Of a stretch of 64,000 nt of DNA, positions 43,119 through 55,200 are shown one piece after another. The notes under the pieces were generated by a model. That model searched no databases and had not been told where the DNA came from. It was given only the letters and a program-made list of their open reading frames with translations. Position numbers and translations under genes: made by a program. The stretch's first letter is position 1, and the number at the start of each line of letters is the position of its first letter. Origin of the DNA: Gonocerus acuteangulatus. Taxonomy: Eukaryota; Arthropoda; Insecta; Hemiptera; Coreidae. The stretch is taken from assembly GCA_946811695.1 (NCBI GenBank), contig OX328123.1, positions 30,668,322 through 30,732,321 on the forward strand. Direction: 5' to 3'.

Positions 43119-43229
43119 ATGGATAGTCTGAAGGTTGACTTTTATGGTGAATTGGACAACATTATGGAAAAAGAACTAATAAGCAGGGAGGAAGCTTCTT
43201 TATTACTATTAAAGAAACAGAAATTATAA
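43119..43229 (+). CDS. 36-codon ORF, unassigned
   Basis: ATG to TAA reading MDSLKVDFYGELDNIMEKEL, ending LLLLKKQKL. Its start lies in a 12-bp inverted pair (CTATCCATTTCG with CGAAATGGATAG, 43097-43126). No family is recognised. It may be chance or the remnant of an exon. Confidence 0.2.
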   Translation: MDSLKVDFYGELDNIMEKELISREEASLLLLKKQKL

Positions 43230-43284
43230 CTTAAATAATAAAGGCTTCATTGATAAATTATCATAAATAATTCCCTCCAAACTA

Positions 43285-44388
43285 CCGTATTTTGGGGTGA
43301 GTTCGGACAGGTAGTACGAGTTCGGACAATAGTGCATGGCGCAGGAAATCACGTGACCTGGAGCAAACTTTTTCATTAGGGTCATAATTAGCATGACAAA
43401 TACTATCGATATTGTATGTTTCCCATGTAGGTAAGGCGAAATCGCCCTGAGAACACTTTGAAGTGAGTAACGAATATTTTAATGTGAGTTGTAATTTCCA
43501 TGATTTTCGAAATGCTAGAAACAAACGTCTGTGTAGAGGCTCTAGAAGTAATTAAACCCTAATGTTTCATATTTTATAGTAGCTTTACATGTTGGCTAAT
43601 GATACATAAATAAATATATTAATTTTTTTGGTTCAAAAGCTTTTTTTTCTTCGTTAAGTAAAAAACTCGCATACCATGGGGTGAGTTCAGACATGTATCA
43701 ATTATACCCGCGTCCTTTAAGGACGGAAAGCTTAAAGGAAAACAGTATTTATTCCAAAGAGGCTTTGAAAAATTTGGTTGACGATGTCAAAACAAAGAAG
43801 AAGACTCTGAAAGAGGCAACGTATCGATTTAGGTATTTCGATGTACAACGAAATACCTGTATCGACTTTAAATGATGAAGTTAGAGGAATGCACACCAAA
43901 AAAAAAGTGGCGGCCAAACAAAATTGAGTCAAGAAGAAAAAAAAATATCAAAGGGAATTTAAGCTGCAGCTGAATGGGACTTTCCAATAACTCGATTAAG
44001 ATATTCGCCAAATCGTAAAAACATATTTGGATGGTCAGGAAAAAAATCGCAGGAAAGCAAGCTCAGACTGGAATGGTTTTAAGGCTTTATGAAAAGGAAT
44101 CAGCCATTAACGGAACGCCTTACACAAAGCATCAAAATGTGTAGAGCAGAAGTTGATATGGAAAAAGTGAAAGAATATTTTGTTAATCTAAAAAATATTA
44201 TAGAAAATATTTCTCTTTAGAATATCGTCAATTATGACCGAGCTCACTCTAACTATAGGTTAAGTTAAGATTTTTAAGAGGAATGTTAAGGGTTCATAAA
44301 TTAATTTTTCCAGATTTTTACAAAAATTCAGTCTTTTTTAATTACGAGAAAACCTCGAAAATGTGTCCGAACTCACCCCAAATGACGG
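43285..44388 (+). mobile_element. Pogo-like DNA transposon, internally deleted
   Basis: 1.1 kb with inverted ends CCGTATTTTGGGGTGAGTTC and GAACTCACCCCAAATGACGG, flanked by TA on both sides. It contains Psq-type and CENP-B-like helix-turn-helix remnants but no DDE catalytic domain. A third, partial copy of the end sequence (GGGGTGAGTTCAGACATG) occurs inside at 43679. Confidence 0.82.
43693..44219 (+). pseudogene. Pogo transposase N-terminal remnant
   Basis: Frame 43693-43875 has IYSKEALKNLVDDVKTKKKT and LKEATYRF, the Psq-type HTH (YS.e.L..av..vk..k.sl..aa..y). After frame changes, KQESKLRLEWF-like words, GFMKRNQPLTERLTQSI, then VEKV-like DMEKVKEYFVNLKNIIE match the CENP-B DNA-binding region and the N..kv..ff..l segment. 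Stops follow and the DDE core is absent. Confidence 0.6.
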
Positions 44389-44919
44389 TATCGCTAAATG
44401 GGGTCATATTAGTACAGGGTGGTGAAATTGATACAAGCCAATACTTCTAGGATATTTCCATTTAACTGATGCCAAAGGGTCGAACATTGCCCAAAGAGTA
44501 GAAACAGACAAATATATACCTGTCTGTTTGCTCTCAGACAAATATATAAGCATGTATATGCAGTACAGGTTTGTACCAATATCATCACACTGTACTAATG
44601 TGACCCCGTTTACGATAATTGTTGGCTGGTAGGCCGGTTTCAACAAATAAACATTTGCGATAATTTCGACCTATTTTTACAGTGAATGGATGATGCGGCA
44701 ATATTTTTATTCAATCAAGGACCCTGCCAATCTTCTCAAATTATTGAGTAAATGAAATGACGATCTCCGTGCCGATTTCTTGTCCTGCGAAAACCGTTGT
44801 TATAAAAAATCTTGGATTTAGAGGAAATATAATTTTAGAAAAAAGCAATTGTACTAATAATCATTAATATAATTTGATGCGAAGGATCAAAGAAATCCTG
44901 CTTCTAGCACGTCCTGAAA

Positions 44920-45192
44920 CATGGGCGTATAAAGAAAATAATTTCGGAGGGGACTGGGAAAATTTGGGGGGGGGGCTGAGACCATTTCCGGTGTATGGAA
45001 TACTAACAATTTAGATCTTGGAAGAGTTTTAGCCAACTTAAATGCTATTACACCCAAAATAGAATATGCTTTATGAACTAAAAGATCTTATTTAATTTAT
45101 TTTTAAGGGTTTTATGAAATTTTTACCGATCAAATCAAAATTTCGGGGGAGGGGGGCGCAGCCCCCTCAGCCCCCCATTATATACGCCCATG
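44920..45192. mobile_element. hAT-like MITE with 8-bp target duplication (CATGGG family)
   Basis: 273 bp. The ends are CATGGGCGTATA and TATACGCCCATG; TCCTGAAA flanks both sides (44912-44919 and 45193-45200). G-run of nine near the left end, GGGGGAGGGGGGCGCAGCCC near the right. Same layout as 29157-29422. Confidence 0.87.
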
Positions 45193-45633
45193 TCCTGAAA
45201 AGAAGAAACCGGGAAAACTCCGTTTTTGACTTTGATCCGATGACGCAGCCCAGAATACTCACCTCATTTCCCAGGCCTCTTCGAAGTTGGCGGATAAATT
45301 AATCAACTTGGGCATCCGTCGGAGAATATCTACTGCATATATGGCATCTTTTCTACAAATCTAACGTCAGGTCATGTTTAATCGTACTAGTCATATTTAA
45401 TTGTACTCGTTAGGACAACAAAGAATTGTGTCTGATAACACTTTACAACCAAGAAAGTGATGTCCGTTTCTCCCACTACGTCCAAATGTATGAACCCTTT
45501 AATGGCAATGCTATTATGCGCGATTAAACAATCCCAGATTTTTTTAAATTATGAAAATGATTATACAACCAGTAGTTTAATATAATTAATAAATGAGTGA
45601 CGTTTTTTTTTAAAAAACAATTACAATAATGAG

Positions 45634-45684
<51 letters not shown>

Positions 45685-46450
45685 TAAATCACTTCTATGA
45701 TGTATATTATATTGAGAAAACCTTAGAAGCCAGGAATGTATACAAAATATCTTTTAACAGAAAGAATTCCAACTCATTCATTTACTCAATGACGTAACCG
45801 ACGTTTATGTAGCAGCATTGTATTTTATGATAAAAATTAATCCTCTTTATGATCGTAAAATCCAAAACATATTTGTCTACATTTAAAGAACGGAATGTTG
45901 TAAATTAGAATTATTTTCCTTTTAGGGATAAGTTTTTCTTAATCCATTGATATTGATTGTGAAAGATTATGTTGTAGAAATGGAATGAGCTTGACGTTAC
46001 GAACGTTTGTAGAGTTATCAATGACCAGCGCCTTTTTTTTAGTTATGTTTCAAAAAGATTGAAATTTAACTGTGCTAGTGTGAATTCAATACTCTAAAAT
46101 GCAGCGTTTATTTAGTGGATCATGGCGTTTTGCCAAGAATTCATTGACGTTCTTTGTGAAAACTTATTCTATTTCCATCTGTCAGTTGAAATACGTCACA
46201 AGGCCTTGATTTATATAATGATTAAAAACTTGTCAAAATGTAATCTTTCTTATCATTTTTTGGTTCACACGCATTTTTCTTAAAGACTAGTGTTTGTCTA
46301 GTCATTTTTAAGATTAGGCTTGTGCAGTCCTAATCAATCTGCCTGTGTTCTTAGCATGTTAGATTATAATGAATAGATGTATTCATTTTCCTTTAAAATA
46401 GCAGCTATTATTTTGTCCTATATTCGCTCTGTTTAAATACTTGATAAAAT

Positions 46451-46825
46451 ATGGAGTTTACTATTGGTGCTCTAGCCGCAATAGGTGCTGGATTTTTTAC
46501 CAATCCATTAGAAGTTGTAAAAACTCGTATGCAACTTCAAGGAGAACTCAGAAAGAGAGGTAATTATCAAGTGCTCTACAAGAACTTTGTGCATGCAGCT
46601 TATGTCATTGCCAAAACAGATGGAATATTGGCTCTTCAGAAAGGTTTGGCTCCGGCGCTTGTTCATCAAGTTCTTCTGAATGGCGTAAGACTTGGTGGCT
46701 ACCAAGTCGCGGAAGAAAGGAAATGGAATCTTAAAGAAAATGGTGAAGTTTCTCTCCCAAGAACTCTAGCTATCGGTGCAGTGATGGGTGCAGCAGGAGC
46801 CTACTCTGGCAGTCCGCTCCTCCTT
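46451..46825 (+). CDS. SLC25A35-like: Carrier exon 1
   Basis: 375 nt, residues 1-125, ends in phase 0 before a GTAGGT donor. It holds helix 1 with PLEVVK, the matrix loop ([13 protein letters not shown]), the LQKGLAPAL segment, helix 2 and the start of helix 3 up to SPLLL. Confidence 0.95.
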
Positions 46826-47119
46826 GTAGGTGTGTTTAATGTAATATTGCTTCTTGAATTTTTCTCTCTTGAAGTTGTGCTAATCCAGAATTTTATCAAT
46901 CATTTTCTATGGCCTTAGATGATTTAAATACATCTCGATATTTAAGCACACATACATACATTAATTTATTAAAACTGGAAAGAATCTGTTCAGTGTGATC
47001 CAACGGAGCAGATCCTTACCTTCCTTGCACTGCTCTTGTTTCTCTACAATGAATTATTGGTATATCTTGCCAACATCTAAATATCTTTCATAAAGTATTG
47101 TGTATGCTTTGAATTATAC

Positions 47120-47151
<32 letters not shown>

Positions 47152-49139
47152 CATTTTTACTTTATCACACTAGAACATCATATATTCACAATCAGTGTGC
47201 ATTTTTGTTGAGTTTATTTTCAAATACAAATTTCCATTGCTCGATAATAATAAAGAAATATAGCTCTGCTCTGGTTGACTTATGTATATTCTAATTTGTT
47301 GACAGCAAGAAACCACTGTTCTAAAAATGATTAACAAATATGTGAAAATAATAAGAAAAAGCTATATGCAATCTTTGGCTTTTAAGTATTTTATTTTTGA
47401 TCTATTACAAATTTACTTTTAAGATGTCCTCCTTTTTGTTTTTGTTAAAGGTCTTTTTTTTTTTTTTTTTTTTTTTTTTGTGTGGTTAATTTGAAACCCA
47501 CGTGCATTTACAGTGTGACCTAAAATAGGCTATCTATTATTTAACCAGTAAAACAATAACATACTTCTTCTAGGCACGAAGATCATTTAATCATTGCTGT
47601 TTTAAATAGTTATGCCGGGCAATGATAGCCACGTTGTTCTTTGCCCTACAAAAAAAAAAAAAAACAAACAAATAGTTATGCTCATATTTTTGAAGATTCT
47701 TCATACCTCTTCAGGAGGCATTTTATCCTAAGAAAAGGATTGATTACATCAAACAAAAAGTCTGTATGAAATGTTTGGTACAAAATTTAAGAACACTTTA
47801 AAATTAGGTATTTTGGATTCAAAATTTGGGGTTTAGAAAAGAGAGCATTATTCAGTTTTGAACTCATTAATAAAATGAAACTATTCAATAGAGTATAATA
47901 CGAAAACAATATGGCTTCACTATTTTAAATGACCCTAAAAAAGTTATTACTGAAATACTTTTGATCTTTATGAATGAATTCCATTAATTTCTTTGAAATT
48001 AAGCATTTTTGAGCTTCTGTGTCTTTGTAAAGTGATTTCAATGGACATAGTGTCTTCCAAACATGCTTCTATTGCATTGGTGGGTGTAAAATGTTCTTTT
48101 GGCAATTACAAAATTATTTTCACATTTCACATATGTTGACATTTAAGCTATTCTTCATGCCTTGCTTTATTTACAAAATAAGAGGCAACTATGAAGCTAT
48201 AATATTGCAATGCCTATATATCTTGATGTAAATCTACTGAAAACTGTAAATTACAACTACATAATGAATCACTAAAACGTGGTATGACCGATGTTCATAC
48301 ACATCTGAAGGAAAACACTTAGACAAATGCATTCCCACTGCACCTAACAGAAAAAAAAATTAACAATTTAAAATGTATGCAATTAATATCAGTTCAAGGA
48401 TAAAAAGTTCTTAACACAAATTTAAATTAACGATAATCACACACATTAATGTAACAATTCTACTGAACAGGCATATACCCACTCTACAACCGTGCATTAC
48501 TTTATATACTTATAAAACTCATAAAGAACATTATGTTACCGGATGGGACTTGAACTACAGAAATCCCAACTTAGTACTCACTTATCTTAAGATTTGTATT
48601 TCATTTTATAATAAATTGAACTTCAAAATACTCTATTGACTTATCTAATAATGTACGTTTGGTAAATTTATAATTATTACTATTTACTTTAAATATTATA
48701 CAATAAGTAAACTATGCGTAAACTAAATTCTTATAGTAAAGGCACTCAAGGATAGATGTTCGAAAATTAACTTCCACAAGGGAGCAATATTACTACATGG
48801 AAAAAGAGAAGAAAATTACATTTTACTTTTAGATTGTAACTTTTATTGTATTTCTTTATTAAACATTTGTTGTCATTTTTAATATTTAGCAACTTTTATC
48901 TTTCCATTTAAAAAAAAATCATTTTTTGTTACACATTTGTGAAAAATTATACACTTATTTAACTTATTATGTTGTTTTATAAATTCTTTCTAACTAATAA
49001 ATATTAAATTACTAGGTGAAAATCCATCTCCAATCTCAATCTGCTGAGAGCATTGCAGTTGGAACTCAGCACAATGTCTCGGGTACTTACGATGCACTTC
49101 GGCAGGTAAGACTAATAGTATTACATGCACATACTAAAA

Positions 49140-49215
<76 letters not shown>

Positions 49216-49226
49216 AATGATATATT

Positions 49227-49296
<70 letters not shown>

Positions 49297-52200
49297 AATG
49301 ATATATTACATTCACGAAAATATTTTTAAATTCAAATAACCATCGATATTTTGAAAAGCCCGCGCAAATCACAAACCATATATACAATTAACATCGTATT
49401 ATATACGATCAAAATTAATAATATTTTTGGACAATACTGGTGTACAATATATCCATATTAAATGTACATTCAGATGGTAATAAATTAATTATTTGAAGTT
49501 ATAAAAACATAATTATTATCTCTATATATGAACCAACAAAACTGCGGAAGTTAGAAATAAAGGACGCCAAACTTTCCCGCTCGAACGGAGCGTCTCTCTA
49601 TTCCCAGCAGCCCTGGAGTGCGGAGTTACTCTATTCTCAGCGGTGGTCGCGTGCGGAGCTTGAGTCTATAGCTATTCTCCGAGGATTACGGAGTGCAGTC
49701 TATTGTTATTATTCATAGAAGACGGAGTGAGAAGACAACAGAATCCAGAATTCAAGATATCCATTCTAGGCACGAGACCTGGCAATAAAGCGTATCACAT
49801 TGAAGAAGGAATTACTGAAGCGCAGTGTATTGAAGCCTTATTGGAAGCAAATTAATTTAGAGGTAAAATTTATTTTTTTGTAATTGTTAATTCTTTTATT
49901 GTCATTTGTATTATTTTTGATGTTGGTGTTTGTATCTCAGGGTTGTCTAAAAATAAATATTATATCATTCATTCACTCGGAACTTTAATCCCTGAGATCA
50001 AGTCAAATTCATATAATAAAACTTACTCAAGTAATTAAAATTTTTTTATTTCTTTTTATAAAAATTTATCTTAACATAAAATGGCGCCCAACGTGGGGCA
50101 ATCATTTTATAAAAATTTATCTTAACATAAATGGCGCCCAACGTAGACGGCCGAGTGAATTGAAGTTAAAAACGTTAAATAAATATCTTAATAACAAGAA
50201 ATTTTAAATAAAATTATAAAAGCAAATAATGGATGATGCAATTGAAAATCGATTATATAGAAATGGCAGCAGTTCGTTCCAGGATCTGCTACGCGTCACT
50301 AGGATATCATTAGATAACGGGAATTGAATTCAGGAAATGGATAATGAGATACATCCGCGGTTTTAGGGAAATATAAGTTGATATCAGAATTGAATAACAA
50401 AATGGAGGAAAATATAATAAAAAATGAGAAAAGCAATGACAATTTAAGTAAAAATAATGAGATGCATCCTCAAGGCCTAGAACATTTGATGAGGCTATTA
50501 TTGGAACAAAGTAAAAAATTAGAAAGTAAAATTGACGCAAATAGGATCGAACAAAATAAAGAACTAAAGTTCGAATTAAGTAAAATTGACGCAAATTGGA
50601 TCGAACAAAATGAAGAACTAAAGTTCGAATTAAGTAAAATTGACGCAAATAGGATCGAACAAAATAAAGAACTAAAGTTCGAATTAAGTAAAATATTGGA
50701 AAATAAAATAGATGCAAATAGAATAGAACAAAATAAAAAATTGGACGATTTATGTGCATATTTAAATAATATGGGTGAAAATCAAAATGAAGACACGGTA
50801 GAGTTGGAAAAATCGAATAATAACCTTTTTAATAAAAATAATATAAGTAGTGAAGGAATTATTGAGATTAATGAAAATAATAACGAAAATTTAATTAAAT
50901 ATACCGAAAATGACGATACACAATTCAATAAGGACGATTTAAGTGAATTAATAAAAGATAATTTCAATTATGATTTTAGTATTATTGATCAAAAATGTGA
51001 AGAAAATAAAATATTTGTTGAAACTAAAGATGAAAGTGAGTATGTTTGTTTAGTGAATGAAGATGATAAAATTAAAGAAATATTATTGAGTAATTTGAAT
51101 AATAATAATGAGAAAATAAATCGAATAATTAAAAATAATATAACTAATGATAACTTAAAAAATAAAATAAGTACAGACGTTATGGATGAGAATTTGGAAC
51201 AAAATAATATTAAAAAATTAGTTGATGATCATATAATTAGTTTAAAAATAATGAGTTATAATAATAATAATGGTAATAATCAAAATAATATAATGAATAA
51301 AAATGTTAACAACAATAATCATCTGAAAAATATGGACATCAAATTTGGTAATAAAGTAAAAATTCTTTTCGAGTATCAATGTCAAAATGGGATAGAAAAA
51401 ATAGCAAAATTAAATCGGCCACCACGAAAGAGAATAAAACAAATCCTTAGGAATAATTCGGACAGATGCAAAAAAGATTTTAATGATAAATAGTGGATCC
51501 AGGACAATTTTTAAATGTAGTACTAGTTTAGAATTTTTATCTGTTACAAAAATTAGTTTAGTATAAGATTTAATGGATAATAATAACATGTAAAAATTTA
51601 TTATAAATTTAATGATCATATTACTTTAGGATAAGATAGCTTTGATAATGATAATGTTTAAAAATGAACAATGAAAAATGATAATTTAAATTGAGAAATG
51701 ATAATGAATAAAAATTATGTAACGAAATAAGTTATTGAAAATTTGAATAAATAACAGGCTGACCAATCTAAATAATAATTCTGTATTCCGAAACTCCAAA
51801 TTAAAAATTCAATTTTAAATTTATTTTGTATACCGGACTAAAAATATTTTTTTAAAAAATTTTTTTTTTTAGACAGGAGTGCAAATGTAATGATATATTA
51901 CATTCATGAAAATATTTTTAAATTCAAATAACCATCGATATTTTGAAAAGCCCGCGCAAATCACAAACCATATATAGAATTAACATCGTATTATATACGA
52001 TCAAAATTAATAATACGAAGACAGGTATAGTTGGGATTCGGCTAGGAGAAAAACGTCAGACTTTCAAAAAGAAATCTGTATTTTGGACGTTTCGACTGCA
52101 ACAATGGCAGCCTTCTTCAGCTAAAAAATATATACAACTTATAAGTAAAGAGAATGTACAAGCAGTAAGTAAAAGACAGGCAGAAATGAGCGGAGTATAT

Positions 52201-55200
52201 ATATCAATACAATAAATTTTAACCAATCTTATTTTTAAAAACAATGAAAATACGGTAGTTGGAAAGAAAACAGCATGTAGAACTTGTTAGTAAAAACAGT
52301 ACAAAAAATTTAACAGTAAAAACAACGCACATTTTTTATGTAGTGAAAAACAAAATCTATTTTATAAGTGAATACAATTTATAACAATTAATATATAGAT
52401 ACATACCACTAGAGAATGCCTAGGGAGGGGGGGAGGGAGGAAGACCTCGAGGACAGACTTAGGTAACCATGGTTAGAAGTATGAACGGCAGCAAATATAT
52501 CGGTGGTCTTTATAGTTAGGAAAAAGGGGGTGGGGGGAGGCGGTAAATCGGTGCAGATGAAAGAGGTGCAATTGCTGGGTTGTAAACCCGGGTTTTAAGG
52601 GAGGTTGTAAGAGGTGTTAAGAGCTTTGGGACACACAAGTAGAGAAATTGTCTGGAGCCTGGGAACAAAGATAAAAAAGGAGGTCAGGACAATTTATGGA
52701 AGACGGAGGAGTAAGCAGGGGAGATGTTTTGTTTGTCGGTTTTGTAATTAATGTTATTGGGGTTTAAGTTAATGTGGACGCATTCGGAAATCTGTCGCTT
52801 TTTGGTGTTTCGTTCAGTGGAAAGTATTTTAGTGTCGTCAAAGTTGAAAGTGTGTTTTTTAGTTATGGCGTGTTTTGCGAGGGCGGATTTGTGAATTTCT
52901 TTGTTCTTTATTGTTCGTTTGTGTTGTGTTATGCGGGAGTGAATATAATTTTTGGTTTCACCTATGTATACAGCATTACAGGAGGGGGTTTGGCAGGGTA
53001 TTTGGTAAACAACGTGGGTGGCGTAGTCATAGGGAAGGGGATTTACCGCCTCCCCCCACCCCCTTTTTCCTAACTATAAAGACCACCGATATATTTGCTG
53101 CCGTTCATACTTCTAACCATGGTTACCTAAGTCTGTCCTCGAGGTCTTCCTCCCTCCCCCCCTCCCTAGGCATTCTCTAGTGGTATGTATCTATATATTA
53201 ATTGTTATAAATTGTATTCACTTATAAAATAGATTTTGTTTTTCACTACATAAAAAATGTGCGTTGTTTTTACTGTTAAATTTTTTTGTACTGTTTTTAC
53301 TACCAAGTTCTACATGCTGTTTTCTTTCCAACTACCGTATTTTCATTGTTTTTAAAAATAAGATTGGTTAAAATTTATTGTATTGATATATAAACTCCGC
53401 TCATTTCTGCCTGTCTTTTACTTACTGCTTGTACATTCTCTTTACTTATAAGTTGTATATATTTTTTAGCTGAAGAAGGCTGCCATTGTTGCAGTCGAAA
53501 CGTCCAAAATACAGATTTCTTTTTGAAAGTCTGACGTTTTTCTCCTAGCCGAATCCCAACTATACCTGTCTTCGTATCTCTACAGCGGCTAACTATCTCC
53601 ATCCACACAAAAAAAATTGATAATATTTTTGGACAATACTGGTGTACAATATATCCATATTAAATGTACATTCAGATGGTAATAAATTAATTATTTGAAG
53701 TTATAAAAACATAATTATTATCTCTATATATGAACCAACAAAACTGCGGAAGTTAGAAATAAAGGACGCCAAACTTTCCCGCTCGAACGGAGCGTCTCTC
53801 TATTCCCAGCAGCCCTAGAGTGCGGAGTTACTCTATTCTCAGCGGTGGTCGCGTGCGGAGCTTGAGTCTATAGCTATTCTCCGAGGATTACGGAGTGCAG
53901 TCTATTGTTATTATTCATAGAAGACGGAGTGAGAAGACAACAGAATCCAGAATTCAAGATATCCATTCTAGGCACGAGACCTGGCAATAGAGCGTATCAC
54001 ATTGAAGAAGGAATTACTGAAGCGCAGTGTATTGAAGCCTTATTGGAAGCAAATTAATTTAGAGGTAAAATTTATTTTTTTGTAATTGTTAATTCTTTTA
54101 TTGTCATTTGTATTATTTTTGATGTTGGTGTTTGTATCTCAGGGTTGTCTAAAAATAAATATTATATCATTCATTCACTCGGAACTTTAATCCCTGAGAT
54201 CAAGTCAAATTCATATAATAAAACTTACTCAAGTAATTAAAAATTTTTTATTTCTTTTTATAAAAATTTATCTTAACATAAAATGGCGCCCAACGTGGGG
54301 CAATCATTTTATAAAAATTTATCTTAACAATATATATATAGATATAGATATATATTTTTTTATTTTCTTTAATCATATTGATTAAAAGATATTAGACGTC
54401 ATTCCACTCTGCACCCTGAAGTTCTTGATCCACAAAATTCTTCTTCGACAAGGCCATTGTCTATCAAGATTTTTTGTTTCCTTCACAAAATCTAGATTAA
54501 TATAAAATTGAAAATTTATGGTATGATTTGAAATTTTAATTTAAATTTTGTTTGTGAAAAAAATGAAAAGAGATCCTTCTCAAAGAACAAAACAAATCTT
54601 GCCTAGTTGATGCTGGGAAGATTTTAGATCATCATTGAGATATTAATAATGTTCCAAATATATTGACTAATTTCTCATTGAAATTTTTTTTTAATTTGTA
54701 TTATTATTTAATTCCAACCGAGGTAATTAAACTGTGCGTAAAGTTATTAGTCAATTTGTACATTACATTGAAATTGAAAAAAAAAAAGAAAAGAAAACTA
54801 TCATTGAAATAACTTGATTTATAAACCTAATTTACCTATTGTTGTGCAAGGCTTGATATTACAATTGAATAATCTGAGGATTATCAAAACATTGCTACAT
54901 GCTAGTAATTAATGCGACCTTTGAAGTTGAATCAAGTTATAATGAACCTCCCCCCCTCTGATATTCAAAGCATAATTAATACATTCATTTACTGTATGAT
55001 GGTTTCGGTTGGAATACAATGCCATGCCGTGTAATGTTAATTCCCCTACTAGACATTACTTATTAAATCACTCCATGATGTTACTTCGGCTAAATAAATC
55101 ACGAGTTAATTCAGTTTTAATGATCTACTAGGGGTTACAATCAATTTAATGAAATTAAAATTGCATTAACTCAAAATGTATTCACTCCAATGCCATGACA

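Larger units (their letters stand above)
42304..46450. other. Region between the divergent dynein and carrier start codons
   Basis: It must hold both promoters, but no TATA or initiator could be singled out. Contents listed separately: SINE dimer, 5S-like piece, 36-codon ORF, pogo-like element, a hAT-like MITE and a (TA)n tract (45636-45680). From 45200 to 46450 nothing but the TA tract is recognised. Confidence 0.6.
52016..53612 (-). mobile_element. Penelope-like element with inverted terminal arms
   Basis: 1.6 kb inserted in the 3' LTR with a 13-bp target duplication. Arms 52016-52548 and 53041-53574 are inverted and nearly identical over 533 bp; each holds a hammerhead motif. The 490-base middle encodes the GIY-YIG end of a PLE protein on the minus strand. 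Only that end of the ORF remains, so it depends on other copies. Inverted terminal repeats are known in PLEs. Confidence 0.85.
49294..54329 (+). mobile_element. LTR retrotransposon without pol (non-autonomous)
   Basis: 5' LTR 49294-50127, internal part 50128-51885, 3' LTR 51886-54329 split by a PLE. The LTRs run TGTAATG...TTAACA and differ at only about four positions where I compared them, so the insertion is young. The target is the TA repeat, so the duplication cannot be resolved. The only sizeable ORF is Asn-rich; no protease, RT, RNase H or integrase is seen. It fills carrier intron 2 in sense orientation. Confidence 0.85.
51886..54329 (+). repeat. 3' LTR, interrupted by PLE
   Basis: LTR sequence is 51886-52015 and 53626-54329. 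AAAATTAATAATA (52003-52015) is repeated with one change at 53613-53625, the PLE target duplication. The LTR end also carries the embedded primer-binding sequence (54285-54302), proving it is part of the LTR unit. A T-run and GACAGGAGTGCAAA precede it, a possible polypurine tract area. Confidence 0.85.
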
